The position numbers and the translations under genes are program-made. 64,000 bases of DNA from Holophagales bacterium (GTDB lineage: Bacteria > Acidobacteriota > Thermoanaerobaculia > UBA5066): assembly GCA_016714815.1 (NCBI GenBank), contig JADKBZ010000013.1, forward strand, positions 124,001 through 188,000, given 5' to 3'. This document shows, in pieces, positions 19,615 to 29,116 of the stretch (position 1 is its first letter; every line of letters starts with the position of its first letter). The notes under the pieces were generated by a model that saw only the letters and a program-made list of their open reading frames with translations, ran no database searches and was not told the origin of the DNA.

Positions 19615-20508
19615 CTACTTCTTCTTCTCGCCGCCGAACGACAGCTTCTTGGCGAGGACGTCGAAGAAGGTGCTTCCGTGGGCGCGGACGAGAAGAGCCG
19701 TCTCGCGCGCCCGGGCGATCCTCACGCTCGTGGCCGAGCCGATCGGGAACCCTTCCTGCCCGTCGAGGGTCAGGTAGACGTCCGACGGATCCCCTTCGAC
19801 CGCGAGACCGAGCCGGACGTTGTCGGGGAGAACGACGGGGCGCAGGGAGAGCGTGTGGGGGCAGATGGGGGTCAGGATGATGGCGGGCATCGTCGGCGCC
19901 AGGATCGGCCCGCCCGCCGAGAGGTTGTAGGCCGTCGAACCGGTCGGCGTCGAGACGATGACGCCGTCCCCGCGATAGCGCGAAACCGGCCGCCCGTCGA
20001 CCTCGACGCGGATCGTCGCTATCCGCGACAGGGCGGACTTGCCGATGACGGCGTCGTTGACGATCCGGATGCGGCGGCGCGGACGGCCGGGCTCCACGAC
20101 GTCGACGTTCAGCATCCGCCGGGACTCCAGCGGCGCCGTCCCCGCGAGCGCGTCCGTCAGGAGGGGCTCCCAGGCGTCCGGAGGGCACGCCGTGAGAAAG
20201 CCGAACGTCCCGATGTCGATGCCGAGGATGGCGACCCCGGGCGACGGATGGCGGGCGACGGAGAGGAGCGTCCCGTCGCCGCCGAGCGTCACGAGGAGGT
20301 CGACGTGCCGCGAGATCTCCGCCCGCGGGACGCCCCCCATCGAGTGCCGCACCCCCATCGACTCGGCGTCGTGGAGGACCTCGATGCCGCGCCGCTTCAG
20401 CCACGCCTCGAGGCGCCGGGTCAGGTGCAGGGCGTCGCCGCTTGTGGTTCGAGTGACGAGGCCGACCCGCCGGACGGCCTTCTTTCGCGCCCTCGCTGGC
20501 GTGGACAT
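19615..20508 (-). CDS. nadK: NAD kinase
   Basis: 297 residues. The hallmark GGDGT is at residues 76-80, followed by the NDAVI segment and the Gly-rich block with STPTGSTAYNLSAGGP. It phosphorylates NAD to NADP using ATP, supplying NADPH for biosynthesis, including the DXP pathway encoded just upstream. It sits 9 bp after tlyA and 12 bp before tamB in the same operon; tlyA-nadK adjacency is common in bacteria. Confidence 0.96.
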   Translation of the reverse strand: MSTPARARKKAVRRVGLVTRTTSGDALHLTRRLEAWLKRRGIEVLHDAESMGVRHSMGGVPRAEISRHVDLLVTLGGDGTLLSVARHPSPGVAILGIDIGTFGFLTACPPDAWEPLLTDALAGTAPLESRRMLNVDVVEPGRPRRRIRIVNDAVIGKSALSRIATIRVEVDGRPVSRYRGDGVIVSTPTGSTAYNLSAGGPILAPTMPAIILTPICPHTLSLRPVVLPDNVRLGLAVEGDPSDVYLTLDGQEGFPIGSATSVRIARARETALLVRAHGSTFFDVLAKKLSFGGEKKK

Positions 20509-20517
20509 GGAACGATT

Positions 20518-21279
20518 CTAGCCGCTGGCGGCGCCGGGAACGCCGAGGACGAACGCCACGAGGTACTCGACGTTGCCGTCGGCCCCGGTTATCGGCGATT
20601 CGACCGTTCCCCGGTGCGCGAGGCCGAGCGCCCCGGCCGACGCGACGATCCGCGCGACCGCGCGGCTGCGGACCTCCGGGTCGCGGACGATCCCTCCCCT
20701 CCCGACCTCGCCGCGCTCCGACTCGAACTGCGGCTTGACCAGAAGGACGGCGTCGGCCCCGGGAACGAGAAGCGGCACCGCCGCGGGAAGGATCAGGCGC
20801 AGCGAGATGAAGGAGACGTCGGCCACGAGGAGCGAGCACGCCTCGGGCACGTCCGGACGCGAGAGGAGCCTCGCGTTGACCCCTTCGCGGAGGACGACCC
20901 GCGGGTCGTTCCGGAGCCTGGCGTGGAGCTGGCCGTGCCCGACGTCGATCGCGTAGACGCGCGCCGCACCGCGCGAGAGGAGGACGTCGGTGAAGCCTCC
21001 CGTCGACGCCCCGACGTCGAGGCAGGTGCGGCCCGCGGGGTCTACGGCGAACGCGTCGAGCCCCGCCGCGAGCTTCACGCCGCCGCGCGAGACCCACGGA
21101 TGCTCTGGGGCCTCGATCTCGATCAGGGCGGCGGCGCCGACGGGCGTTCCCGGCTTCGGCCGCTCGACCCCCTTCACCTTCACCCGGCCCGACAGGACGA
21201 GCGCCTCGGCCCTCGTCCGCGACTCGGCGAGTCCCCGTGCGACCAGAGCGACGTCGAGGCGCGTCTTCGCCGTCGCCAT
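20518..21279 (-). CDS. tlyA: TlyA family rRNA (cytidine-2'-O)-methyltransferase
   Basis: 253 residues from the ATG at 21279, which overlaps the stop codon of the upstream dehydrogenase by one base (TGATG). Residues 1-60 form an S4 RNA-binding domain (RLDVALVARGLAESRTRAE). An FtsJ-like methyltransferase follows, with SAM motif CLDVGASTGGFTDVLL near 90 and conserved KPQFE. Family members 2'-O-methylate 16S and 23S rRNA; some are also reported as haemolysins. Confidence 0.92.
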   Translation of the reverse strand: MATAKTRLDVALVARGLAESRTRAEALVLSGRVKVKGVERPKPGTPVGAAALIEIEAPEHPWVSRGGVKLAAGLDAFAVDPAGRTCLDVGASTGGFTDVLLSRGAARVYAIDVGHGQLHARLRNDPRVVLREGVNARLLSRPDVPEACSLLVADVSFISLRLILPAAVPLLVPGADAVLLVKPQFESERGEVGRGGIVRDPEVRSRAVARIVASAGALGLAHRGTVESPITGADGNVEYLVAFVLGVPGAASG

Positions 21280-22313
21280 CAGATCTCGACGACGACCTTC
21301 AGCGCCTCGCCCCCGGCTTCGGCCAGGGCGAACGCCTCGGCGGCGCGCTCGAGCGGGAGGCGGTGAGTGACGAGCCGCTCGACGGGAAGGGCGCCCGAGG
21401 CGATCAGATCGAGGGAACGCCTCGTCTCCTGCGGTCCCGAGGAGTAGCTGAATCGGAGCGTCAGGTCCTTGAAATAGGGCGTGTGCGGGGCGATCGGCCA
21501 GACCGTGTCGGGCGCGACCGGGGAGAAGAAGACGACGCGGGCCGCGGGTGCCGCCGCCTCCACCGCCGAGAGGACCGCGGCCGCCGCCGTCGGGATGACG
21601 AAGACGACGTCCGCTCCGCCCGGGGCCGCTGCGCGGGTCCACTCGGCGACCCCCTCGGAGGCCGGGTCGACGACGGCGTCGAAACCGAGCCCCATGGCGA
21701 GCCGGCGCCGAACCGGATCGGGGTCGCTCCCGAGGAGGAGGCGCGCCCCGGCGAGCCGCGCGAGCCAGCCGAGGAGGAGGCCGTTCGACCCGAGGCCGAC
21801 GACGAGCACCGCGTCGCCCTGGCGGACGAGGGCCCGGTCCACCGCCTTCAGGGCGCAGGCGACGGGCTCGACGAACGCGCCGCCCGTGAAGGAGACGTGC
21901 GGCGGGAGGAGCAGGGCGTCGCGCGAGACGGACGGCGCCGCGACCCTCACGTACTCGGCGAGGCCCCCGGGGTGAAGGCGCGACGGCTTCCACTCCGGGC
22001 ACATGACGGACTCCCCCGCGGCGCAGAAGCGACAGGCGCCGCACGGGGCGTGGTGGTGGACGAAGACCCGGTCCCCCGGCGCCAGGTGCGCCACGCCCGC
22101 GCCCGCCTCGACGACGACGCCGGCGGTCTCGTGCCCGAGGACGGCCGGGGCCTTCGTGGCGACGTACCAGGGGTGGACGTCGCTCCCGCAGAGGCCGACG
22201 GCCTTCATGGCGACGAGAAGCTCGCCGGGGCCGGGCCGGGGCGTCTCCATCTCGACGATCTCGATGCGGCCCGGGGCGCGGGCGAGCGCCGCCCTCATCG
22301 TGGGAGGGGTCAC
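21279..22313 (-). CDS. Zinc-dependent alcohol dehydrogenase (MDR family), first of two
   Basis: 344 residues. The catalytic zinc site is indicated by CGSDVH near 43 and GHETAG near 60; the structural zinc cluster follows as C-x2-C-x2-C-x7-C (CGACRFCAAGESVMC). A Rossmann domain (VLVVGLGSNGLL) binds the nucleotide cofactor. Overall it resembles sorbitol/threonine dehydrogenases. It overlaps its upstream paralogue by ATGA and tlyA by one base. The substrate cannot be inferred; its position inside an isoprenoid operon might hint at a prenyl or polyol alcohol, but this is speculative. Confidence 0.88.
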   Translation of the reverse strand: MTPPTMRAALARAPGRIEIVEMETPRPGPGELLVAMKAVGLCGSDVHPWYVATKAPAVLGHETAGVVVEAGAGVAHLAPGDRVFVHHHAPCGACRFCAAGESVMCPEWKPSRLHPGGLAEYVRVAAPSVSRDALLLPPHVSFTGGAFVEPVACALKAVDRALVRQGDAVLVVGLGSNGLLLGWLARLAGARLLLGSDPDPVRRRLAMGLGFDAVVDPASEGVAEWTRAAAPGGADVVFVIPTAAAAVLSAVEAAAPAARVVFFSPVAPDTVWPIAPHTPYFKDLTLRFSYSSGPQETRRSLDLIASGALPVERLVTHRLPLERAAEAFALAEAGGEALKVVVEI

Positions 22314-23326
22314 GGCAGGAACGCGACCTTCATGTCGGTCCCTCCGGCGATCCGTCCGAAGACCGCGTCGAAATCCTCCAGCGGGCTCTCGCCGGTCACG
22401 AGGTGCTCCGTCGGAATCTCGCCCCGGGCGAGGAGCCCGAGCGCCTCTCGCGCCTCGGCCGGCGTGTAGTGGAAGGAGCCGGCGAGGGTCACCTCGTCGT
22501 AGTGGATCCGGTGCGCCAGGACCGCGAGCCGCGCGTCGTGCGAAAGGCCCGCGAAGAGGAGGACCGTCCCGCCCCGGGCCGAAAGCGCCACGGACTCCTC
22601 CGCGACGGCGCGGTCGCCCGTCGCCTCGATCACGAGGTCCGCGCCGTGGCCGCCGGTGAACTCCCGGAGCCGCCCGGCCAGCGCCTCACCCGACGCGACG
22701 GTCTCGGCCCCTTCCGCCTCGTGTGCGACGAGCCGGCCCGCGTTGCGCCCGGCGACGAGGACCCGGCCGGCCCCCCGGCGCTTCAGGAGGATGGTGAAGA
22801 GGAGCGCGATCGGCCCCGCGCCGAGGACGAGCGCCGTCTTCCCCGCCACGTCCCCGCACCGCGCGAGGCCGCGAAGGACCGAAGCGAGGGGGTCGAGGAG
22901 GGCGGCGGAGCGGGGCGGCAGACCGTCGGGAACGCGCAGGAGGCCCCGGTTCACGATGCGCGCCGGGACGCGGACGTACTCGGCCCACGTCCCCCAGACG
23001 CGGTGGTCGAACGCGGTGCCGCAGAGGTTCGGGCGCCCTTCCCGGCAGTCGCGACACTCGCCGCACGCGCCGGTCACGGCCGACGTGACGCGCTCGCCGG
23101 CGGCGAACCCGGCGCCCGCGCCGATGCGCGCGACCCGCCCGCAGAACTCGTGGCCGAGGACCGTCGGAAAGGGGACCTTCGGGTGTCCACGCCGGACGAG
23201 CTTCAGGTCGGTGCCGCAGGTGAGCGTCGCCTCCACCCGGACCACGACCTCGCCGGGGCCCGGCTCGGGCTCCGGGAGCTCCCGGAGCTCCACGTGCCCG
23301 GGCCTGTCGCAGACGAGAGCGCGCAT
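22310..23326 (-). CDS. Zinc-dependent alcohol dehydrogenase (MDR family), second of two
   Basis: 338 residues from the ATG at 23326, preferred over one at 23383 that would overlap dxs by 41 bp. The zinc-site motifs are CGTDLK and GHEFCG; the structural cysteine cluster is CGECRDCREGRPNLC; the Rossmann motif is ALVLGAGPIALL. It is homologous to the following gene (ATGA overlap), so the pair probably arose by duplication. The two may act on successive or related substrates, or form a mixed oligomer. Substrate unknown. Confidence 0.86.
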   Translation of the reverse strand: MRALVCDRPGHVELRELPEPEPGPGEVVVRVEATLTCGTDLKLVRRGHPKVPFPTVLGHEFCGRVARIGAGAGFAAGERVTSAVTGACGECRDCREGRPNLCGTAFDHRVWGTWAEYVRVPARIVNRGLLRVPDGLPPRSAALLDPLASVLRGLARCGDVAGKTALVLGAGPIALLFTILLKRRGAGRVLVAGRNAGRLVAHEAEGAETVASGEALAGRLREFTGGHGADLVIEATGDRAVAEESVALSARGGTVLLFAGLSHDARLAVLAHRIHYDEVTLAGSFHYTPAEAREALGLLARGEIPTEHLVTGESPLEDFDAVFGRIAGGTDMKVAFLP

Positions 23327-23342
23327 CGGGCGGGCCGGGGCG

Positions 23343-25262
23343 TCAGCTCGCCGCGCGGGTCCGGATCGGGACGACGCCGCCACCGGTCGTCTTCGCCCGG
23401 AAGGTCCCGAGGAGCCCCTCCTCGTCGAGCCCCATCTCGGCGCGCTGCTCCGACTGCGTGGCGTGCAGGATGAACCGGTCGGGGATCCCGATCCGGTGGA
23501 CCGGCGCCACGATGCCGAGGGCGTCGAGCGCTTCGGAGACCGCCGAGCCGAACCCGCCGGCGACGGCGTTCTCCTCCACGGTGAAGACGGTCGTTCCGGG
23601 CTTGACGAACTGGGAGAGGAGCTCGGTGTCGAGGGGCTTCACCCACCGGGCGTTGATCACGGTGAGGGACGCTCCCCCTTCCGCCGCGAGCCGGCCCGCG
23701 GCCGCGAGCGCCGGGAGGACCGGATCGCCGATCGCCACGACGACGCCGTCCTTGCCGACGCGAAGGACCTCTCCCTTTCCGACGGGGAGGAGCTTGGGCT
23801 CGGGGTCGCGGGCGACGCCGTAGCCGGCGCCGCGCGGGTAGCGGACGGCGGTGGGGTGGCCGGTCGTGAACGCCGTCGCGACGAGGTGGCGCAGCTCGTT
23901 CTCGTCCTTCGGCGCGGCGACCATCATGTTCGGGAAGACGCGAAGGTAGGAGAGGTCGTAGGCGCCGTGATGTGTCGGCCCGTCGGACCCGACGACCCCG
24001 CCCCGGTCGAGGGCGAAGACGACCGGCAGGTCCATCAGGCAGACGTCGTGGAAGATCTGGTCGTAGGCGCGCTGGAGAAACGTCGAGTAGATCGCGCAGA
24101 CGGGCTTCATCCCCTGCGTCGCCATTCCCGCGGCGAAGAGGACGGCGTGCTGCTCGCAGATGCCGACGTCGAACGTCCGGTCGGGAAACTTCTTGCCGAA
24201 GCTGTCGAGGCCGGTCCCGTCGGGCATCGCCGCCGTGATCGCGACGATCCGCTCGTCCTTCTCCGCCAGCTCGGCGAGCGTGTCGGCGAAAACCGCCGTG
24301 TAGCTCGGCGGGGCGGACTTCTTCGCGACCTCCCCCGTCTCTACCTTGAACGGGGAGGGGCCGTGCCAGAAGACCGGGTCCTTCTCGGCGAGGGCGTAGC
24401 CCTTCCCCTTCGTCGTGCGGACGTGGAGGAGGATCGGGCCGTCGTACTCCTTCGCCTCGCGAAGCGTCCGGACGAGGACGGGGAGGTTGTGACCGTCGAT
24501 CGGGCCGACGTACTTGAAGCCGAGCTCCTCGAAGAGAGTGCCCGGGACGAGAGCCTTCTTCAGCCCGTCTTCGAGGTGCTCGGCCATCTCGGCGAGGCGG
24601 TTGCCCGCCGGGAGCTTCTTCAGGACGTGGGCCACCTCGCCGCGCACCTTGTTGTAGATCTGCCCGCGCGCGATCCGGAGGAGGTAGCCCGACATCGCCC
24701 CGACGTTCGGGGCGATCGACATCTCGTTGTCGTTCAGGATGACGATGAGCCTGCGCTTGAGGTAGCCGCCCTGGTTCAGCCCCTCCATCGCGACGCCGCC
24801 GGTGAGGCCGCCGTCCCCGATGATCGCGACGACGCTGTAGTCGTCCCCCTTGGCGTCGCGCGCGGCGGCCATCCCGAGGGCCGCGGAGATCGAGGTGGAG
24901 GCGTGGGCCGCCCCGAAGACGTCGTACTCCGACTCGGCCCGGCTGGTGAAGCCCGAGAGCCCCCCCTTCTGCCGGATCGTGTGGAGGCGGTCCCGGCGCC
25001 CCGTCAGGACCTTGTGCGGGTAGCACTGGTGGCTGACGTCCCAGACGAGGAGGTCGCGGGGCGTGTCGAAGACGTAGTGGAGCGCGACCGTCAGCTCGAC
25101 CGTCCCGAGGCCCGAGGCGAAGTGGCCGCCGGTCTTCGAAACGGAGTCGATGAGAAAGGTGCGGAGCTCGTCGGAGAGCGTCGCGAGCTCTTCGAGCTTC
25201 AGGTTCTTCAGCTCCCGGGGCCAGCGGACCCGGTCGAGAAGCGGGGTCGGACGAGTGGTCAT
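23343..25262 (-). CDS. dxs: 1-deoxy-D-xylulose-5-phosphate synthase
   Basis: 639 residues, the normal family length. The thiamine diphosphate site is visible as GDGGLTGGVAMEGLN followed by LNDNEMSIAPN; the central transketolase domain has EQHAVLFAAGMA, and the C-terminal domain is complete. It condenses pyruvate and glyceraldehyde-3-phosphate in the first step of the non-mevalonate isoprenoid pathway. Clustering with ispA just upstream (gap 21 bp) makes an isoprenoid operon. Confidence 0.97.
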   Translation of the reverse strand: MTTRPTPLLDRVRWPRELKNLKLEELATLSDELRTFLIDSVSKTGGHFASGLGTVELTVALHYVFDTPRDLLVWDVSHQCYPHKVLTGRRDRLHTIRQKGGLSGFTSRAESEYDVFGAAHASTSISAALGMAAARDAKGDDYSVVAIIGDGGLTGGVAMEGLNQGGYLKRRLIVILNDNEMSIAPNVGAMSGYLLRIARGQIYNKVRGEVAHVLKKLPAGNRLAEMAEHLEDGLKKALVPGTLFEELGFKYVGPIDGHNLPVLVRTLREAKEYDGPILLHVRTTKGKGYALAEKDPVFWHGPSPFKVETGEVAKKSAPPSYTAVFADTLAELAEKDERIVAITAAMPDGTGLDSFGKKFPDRTFDVGICEQHAVLFAAGMATQGMKPVCAIYSTFLQRAYDQIFHDVCLMDLPVVFALDRGGVVGSDGPTHHGAYDLSYLRVFPNMMVAAPKDENELRHLVATAFTTGHPTAVRYPRGAGYGVARDPEPKLLPVGKGEVLRVGKDGVVVAIGDPVLPALAAAGRLAAEGGASLTVINARWVKPLDTELLSQFVKPGTTVFTVEENAVAGGFGSAVSEALDALGIVAPVHRIGIPDRFILHATQSEQRAEMGLDEEGLLGTFRAKTTGGGVVPIRTRAAS

Positions 25263-25283
25263 ACAGCCTTCGATGATATCCGG

Positions 25284-26183
25284 TCAGCGGTCCCGGTGTC
25301 CGGCGTACTCGGCCAGCGCCGCGAGAAGGCCAGGGGACCCCTCCAGCTCTCCCGCCCGGTCGAGGGTCCTCTCCAGGGTCTTCTCCCTCTCGGCCACGGC
25401 TCCTTCGACACCGAAGACGGAGACGTAGGTGAGCTTCTCCTGCGCCTCGTCCTTGCCGACGCTCTTTCCGAGGACCGCCGCAGTCGCAGTGACGTCGAGG
25501 AGGTCGTCGGCGATCTGGAACAGAACTCCGAGGGAGTCGCCGAACCGCGCCGCGGCGTCCCGCTTCTCAACGGACGCTCCGGCCAGGACGGCGCCGAGCT
25601 CGCACGAGGCCGCCAGGAGGCGCCCCGTCTTCTTCTCGTGGATCTCCTTCAGCCGTTCCGCCGTCCGCAGCCCTTCCCTCCCGTGCCCGGACGCCGCGAG
25701 GTCGAGCGCCTGCCCGCCCGCCATCCCGCCGGCGCCGATCGCCCGCGCCAGGAGGAGGACCGCCTCGGCACGCGGGGCCGCCGACGCCGCCCCCCAGGGC
25801 CGGGACGCGAGGATCTCGAAGCCGAGGGACTGGAGGGCGTCCCCCGCCAGCAGCGCCATCGCCTCGCCGTGGACCACGTGACAGGTCGGCTTGCCCCGCC
25901 GGAGCGCGTCGTCGTCCATGCACGGCAGGTCGTCGTGGATGAGGGAGTAGGTGTGGACCAGCTCGAGCGCCGCCGCGGCCTCCGTCACCTCGCCGCGGGG
26001 GGACCGGCTCCCGCCGAGGACGTCGTGGACGGCGAGCGCGAGGACGGGACGGAGGCGCTTTCCCCCCGCCAGGGTGCTGTAGCGCATGGCGTCGGACAGC
26101 GGGTCGCCGGCCGGAGGGAGGATCCGTTCGAGGGCCGCCTCGACCTCCCCTTTCGCCGCGGCCAGAAACGCTCCGAGGTTCAA
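25284..26183 (-). CDS. ispA: Polyprenyl synthetase (farnesyl diphosphate synthase type)
   Basis: 299 residues from a TTG start at 26183 that overlaps the xseB stop (TTGA). The first Asp-rich motif is DDLPCMD at 84-90, the second DDLLD near 225; GGKRLRP is the substrate-binding segment near residue 40. Medium-length IspA enzymes extend DMAPP with IPP to farnesyl or geranylgeranyl diphosphate for quinones and undecaprenol. The order xseA-xseB-ispA-dxs is a widespread bacterial cluster. Confidence 0.94.
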   Translation of the reverse strand: MNLGAFLAAAKGEVEAALERILPPAGDPLSDAMRYSTLAGGKRLRPVLALAVHDVLGGSRSPRGEVTEAAAALELVHTYSLIHDDLPCMDDDALRRGKPTCHVVHGEAMALLAGDALQSLGFEILASRPWGAASAAPRAEAVLLLARAIGAGGMAGGQALDLAASGHGREGLRTAERLKEIHEKKTGRLLAASCELGAVLAGASVEKRDAAARFGDSLGVLFQIADDLLDVTATAAVLGKSVGKDEAQEKLTYVSVFGVEGAVAEREKTLERTLDRAGELEGSPGLLAALAEYAGHRDR

Positions 26184-26452
26184 GCCTCGTCCTCGCCTTC
26201 GTCGTCGTCGGGCGCGTCGAGGGGCTCGGTCACGAGGCCCTCGGGCGTCTCCTTCAGGACGACGTCGACCCGCTTCTGGATCTCCTCGAGCTTCCCGCGG
26301 CAGAAGCGCGACAGCGCGACCCCCTCCTCGAAGAGCTCCAGCGAAGCCTCGAGCCCCCTCTCGGGATCCTCCAGCTCCGCCACGATCTTCTCCAGCCTCT
26401 CCAGCGCCTTCTCGAACGTCAGCCCCTTCGGGAGCTTCGTCTTCGTCGTCAT
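26180..26452 (-). CDS. xseB: Exodeoxyribonuclease VII small subunit
   Basis: 90 residues from the ATG at 26452, which overlaps the xseA stop (ATGA). The conserved signature is FEKALERLEKIVAELED, then LEASLELFEEGVALSRFC; an acidic tail (DDDEGEDEA) follows. It forms the multi-subunit ExoVII nuclease with the large subunit encoded upstream. A longer open frame reaching 26758 exists but lies inside xseA and is not used. Confidence 0.94.
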   Translation of the reverse strand: MTTKTKLPKGLTFEKALERLEKIVAELEDPERGLEASLELFEEGVALSRFCRGKLEEIQKRVDVVLKETPEGLVTEPLDAPDDDEGEDEA

Positions 26453-27873
26453 CGCGTACCGTCCTTCGAGATGTCCGTCACGCGCGCCTTCACGGTTCCT
26501 CGCGCCAGGACGATCCGGAGAGAGTCGCCCGGAGCGACCCCTTCCGCGTCGACGAGGGGGGCCGTCGCCCCCTCGACGTAGGTCACAGAGTAGCCCCGCG
26601 CCAGCACCCGGAGCGGATCGAGAGCCGACAGCGCGCCGGCGAGCGCGCCGAGGCGCTCGCGCGAGGCGGCCAGCCGGCGCTCCAGGCGTTCCGTCACGGC
26701 CCGCTCGCCCGCCTCCGCGCGCGCCAGGCCGAGCGGAAAGGCGGCCCGGGCCGGCCACGACGCCACCGCCCCTTCGGCCCTCAGGAGGCGCTCCCGGTAC
26801 GCCGCGGGGAGCCGCCGCACTGCCGAGAGGAGCTCCCGGCCCGCCGAGGCGGCACGCGCCGCCAGTGCCGCCGTCCGCGCGGGGAACCCCGCGAGGGCGG
26901 GCGCCGTCAGAAGCCGCGACGCGTCGGCGTGGGCCGCCAGGAGCCGCCCCTTCAGCGTCCGGGTCAGCTCGCGGGAGAGGCCCTCGATCCGCCCCTCGAA
27001 GTCGTCCCGGCGGGCCACGACGAGCTCGGCGGCCTGGGACGGTGTGGCGGCGCGCAGGTCGGCCGCCAGGTCCGTCAGCGTCACGTCCACCTCGTGTCCC
27101 ACCGCCGAGATCGTCGGAATGCGGCAGGCCGCCACGGCCCGGACGACGCGCTCGTCGTTGAAAGCCGAAAGGTCGTCCCGCGAGCCGCCGCCGCGGGCCA
27201 CGATTACGACGTCCGCCGCGGCGTGACGGGAGAAGCCCTCGACGGCCCTGGCGATCTCGTCCGGCGCCGACGCCCCCTGGACGGCCACCGGCCAGACCGT
27301 CACGTGCGCGTTCGGGAAACGGGCGGAGAGGACCTTCAGGACGTCGCGCACGGCGGCGCCGTGCCGAGACGTCACGACCCCGATCCGCCGCGGGAGAAGC
27401 GGAAGCCTCCGCTTGCGCTCAGGGTCGAAGAGCCCTTCCGCCGCGAGCTTCTTCTTCAGCTGCTCGAAGGCGAGCTGCAGCGCCCCGGCCCCGACGGGCT
27501 GGATCTCGGAAACGACGAAGGAGAGCTTTCCGCTTCTCGCGTAGACGTCGGGCCGCCCGCGGACGAGAACCTCCATCCCCTCCTCGGGGCGGAACGGGAC
27601 CCGCGCCACGTCCGACGACCACATCACGGCCGGGAGCGCGGCCGAGGCGTCCTTGAGCGTGAAGTAGGCGTGCCCGGACGACCAGATCCGCCACTCCCCG
27701 ATCTCCCCCTTCACCCACGTGTCCGGAAGCGAGGTGCGCAGCACCCCGTTCAGCTTCGCGACGAAGAGCGAGACGGTGATCGCCGACGCCCCGGGAGCCC
27801 CTTCTCCGAACGGCAGCGTCGGCTCCGGGGAGCGGCCGAGCGGACCCCGCGGAACCCGATACCTCAGCACCAT
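26449..27873 (-). CDS. xseA: Exodeoxyribonuclease VII large subunit
   Basis: 474 residues from the ATG at 27873; an earlier in-frame ATG at 27918 would add 15 residues before the normal start. An N-terminal OB fold (residues ~25-120, with WVKGEIGEW and HAYFTLKD) is followed by the ExoVII catalytic region with RIGVVTSRHGAAVRD, VARGGGSRDDL and GHEVDVTLTD. A helical C-terminal half binds XseB. It degrades single-stranded DNA into oligonucleotides. First gene of the tightly overlapped xseA-xseB-ispA-dxs operon. Confidence 0.95.
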   Translation of the reverse strand: MVLRYRVPRGPLGRSPEPTLPFGEGAPGASAITVSLFVAKLNGVLRTSLPDTWVKGEIGEWRIWSSGHAYFTLKDASAALPAVMWSSDVARVPFRPEEGMEVLVRGRPDVYARSGKLSFVVSEIQPVGAGALQLAFEQLKKKLAAEGLFDPERKRRLPLLPRRIGVVTSRHGAAVRDVLKVLSARFPNAHVTVWPVAVQGASAPDEIARAVEGFSRHAAADVVIVARGGGSRDDLSAFNDERVVRAVAACRIPTISAVGHEVDVTLTDLAADLRAATPSQAAELVVARRDDFEGRIEGLSRELTRTLKGRLLAAHADASRLLTAPALAGFPARTAALAARAASAGRELLSAVRRLPAAYRERLLRAEGAVASWPARAAFPLGLARAEAGERAVTERLERRLAASRERLGALAGALSALDPLRVLARGYSVTYVEGATAPLVDAEGVAPGDSLRIVLARGTVKARVTDISKDGTR

Positions 27874-27964
27874 TGGCCCCCATTCTATTGGCGTGCACCG
27901 GAAGTCTCGACACACCACCAGATCCGGGGGGTCCGGGGGCGGCGAACAGCGCCCCCCGGCGAGC

Positions 27965-29116
27965 CTAGGAGACCGGCGGGGCGGGCGCCGGGGCGGCCCC
28001 GGCCGCGGCGAACGGGAGCGCGAGGACGACGAGCATCACCCGGAGGATCTCCACGTCGCCGAAGCTGTACTCGAACATCCCCGCCACGAAGAGCGCGGCG
28101 TTCGCCGCGAGCGCTCCACGCGCGAGGGCGCGCACGTCCGGCCGCGTCCGGTCGCGCGAAAGGGGCCAGGCCGCGACGAACGCCGCGCCGACGATCGCCA
28201 GGTAGGCGAGCGCCGAGGGGATGCCAGTCTCGGCCGCGAGGTTCACGAGGTTGTTGTGAAGGTGGCCGACGCGGGCCTCGACGAAGCCGGGCTGCCGATA
28301 GACCGGGTAGAGCTCCTTGACCCGGCCCGGGCCTACGCCGAAGAACGGCCGCTCGGAGATCATCACCGCGCCGGCCGACCACATCGAAAGCCGGTCGCGC
28401 GCCGCGGAGTCCGTCCGGTCGAACGTCGTGGCCGCCCGCTCCCTCACTCCGGCGGGAAGGACCGCGAAGAGGAGAACCGCGAGCGGGAGAAGCGCGAGGG
28501 AAAACCGCGGGCGGGCGGTCAGGACGAGAACGACCGCCCCTGCCGCCAGGCCGAGATAGGCGTTCCTCGTGAACGAGAGACCGACGAGGAGCACCGCGGC
28601 CGCCGCCAGGACTCCGTCCACGAGGCGCTCGCGCCGCCGCCGCCCGGCCGTGAGGGCGCGCGCCGCCAGGACGAGGGAGAGGACCATCAGGAGCCCGGCG
28701 TAGGTCATGTAGACCGAGAGCCCGCCGGAGAGGCGCTCCCAGACGTTGTCGTAGCCGCGGACGAAGTAGTCGACGAGGCCCCGAAGGACGAGGTAGAGCG
28801 TCGTCAGCCGGAGAGCGTCGACGACGAGGTGGGCGTCCTCGACGCCGTCGACGAGGCCCGACACGAGAACGACCAGGAGGAACGTGACGAAGCCCTTCAC
28901 CTCTCCGGCCGACCGGACGACGTCGGTCGAGAAGAAGATCGAGAGGATCGAAAGGAGAACGAAGAGCGCGACGGGGCCGTGGAGCGGCGACGGCCTTCGG
29001 AAGGGACCGAGGGCGTCCCCGCCGGCCTTCCGGGCGCGGACGCGCCAGACGAGGGAGGCGAGGAGGGCCAGCGCGAACGCGACGTTGGCCGCCGCCATGA
29101 CGTGGCTCAGCGCCAC
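27965..29116 (-). CDS. O-antigen ligase/polymerase family membrane protein (Wzy_C)
   Basis: At least 383 residues with about ten hydrophobic helices and the large periplasmic loop typical of Wzy/WaaL proteins (RDRLSMWSAGAVMISERPFFGVGPG), including the conserved H-x-HNN-like segment GHLHNNLVN. It should join or polymerise surface glycans at the outer face of the inner membrane. The GTG at 29116 is the first plausible start, but the frame stays open and hydrophobic upstream (LVLC), overlapping the end of the Trm112-like gene. The real start may therefore be a non-standard codon further up. Confidence 0.82.
   Translation of the reverse strand: MALSHVMAAANVAFALALLASLVWRVRARKAGGDALGPFRRPSPLHGPVALFVLLSILSIFFSTDVVRSAGEVKGFVTFLLVVLVSGLVDGVEDAHLVVDALRLTTLYLVLRGLVDYFVRGYDNVWERLSGGLSVYMTYAGLLMVLSLVLAARALTAGRRRRERLVDGVLAAAAVLLVGLSFTRNAYLGLAAGAVVLVLTARPRFSLALLPLAVLLFAVLPAGVRERAATTFDRTDSAARDRLSMWSAGAVMISERPFFGVGPGRVKELYPVYRQPGFVEARVGHLHNNLVNLAAETGIPSALAYLAIVGAAFVAAWPLSRDRTRPDVRALARGALAANAALFVAGMFEYSFGDVEILRVMLVVLALPFAAAGAAPAPAPPVS

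Noticed and set aside
15578..21097. 1,839-codon minus-strand frame through tamB, nadK and tlyA
   Set aside because: Only its last ~620 codons are real (tamB C-terminal half after the break at 17446); upstream it is Arg/Pro-rich shadow.
22656..27161. 1,501-codon plus-strand frame opposite dxs, ispA and xseA
   Set aside because: Composition is Arg/Glu/Val-rich antisense shadow; the minus strand carries clear, conserved genes.
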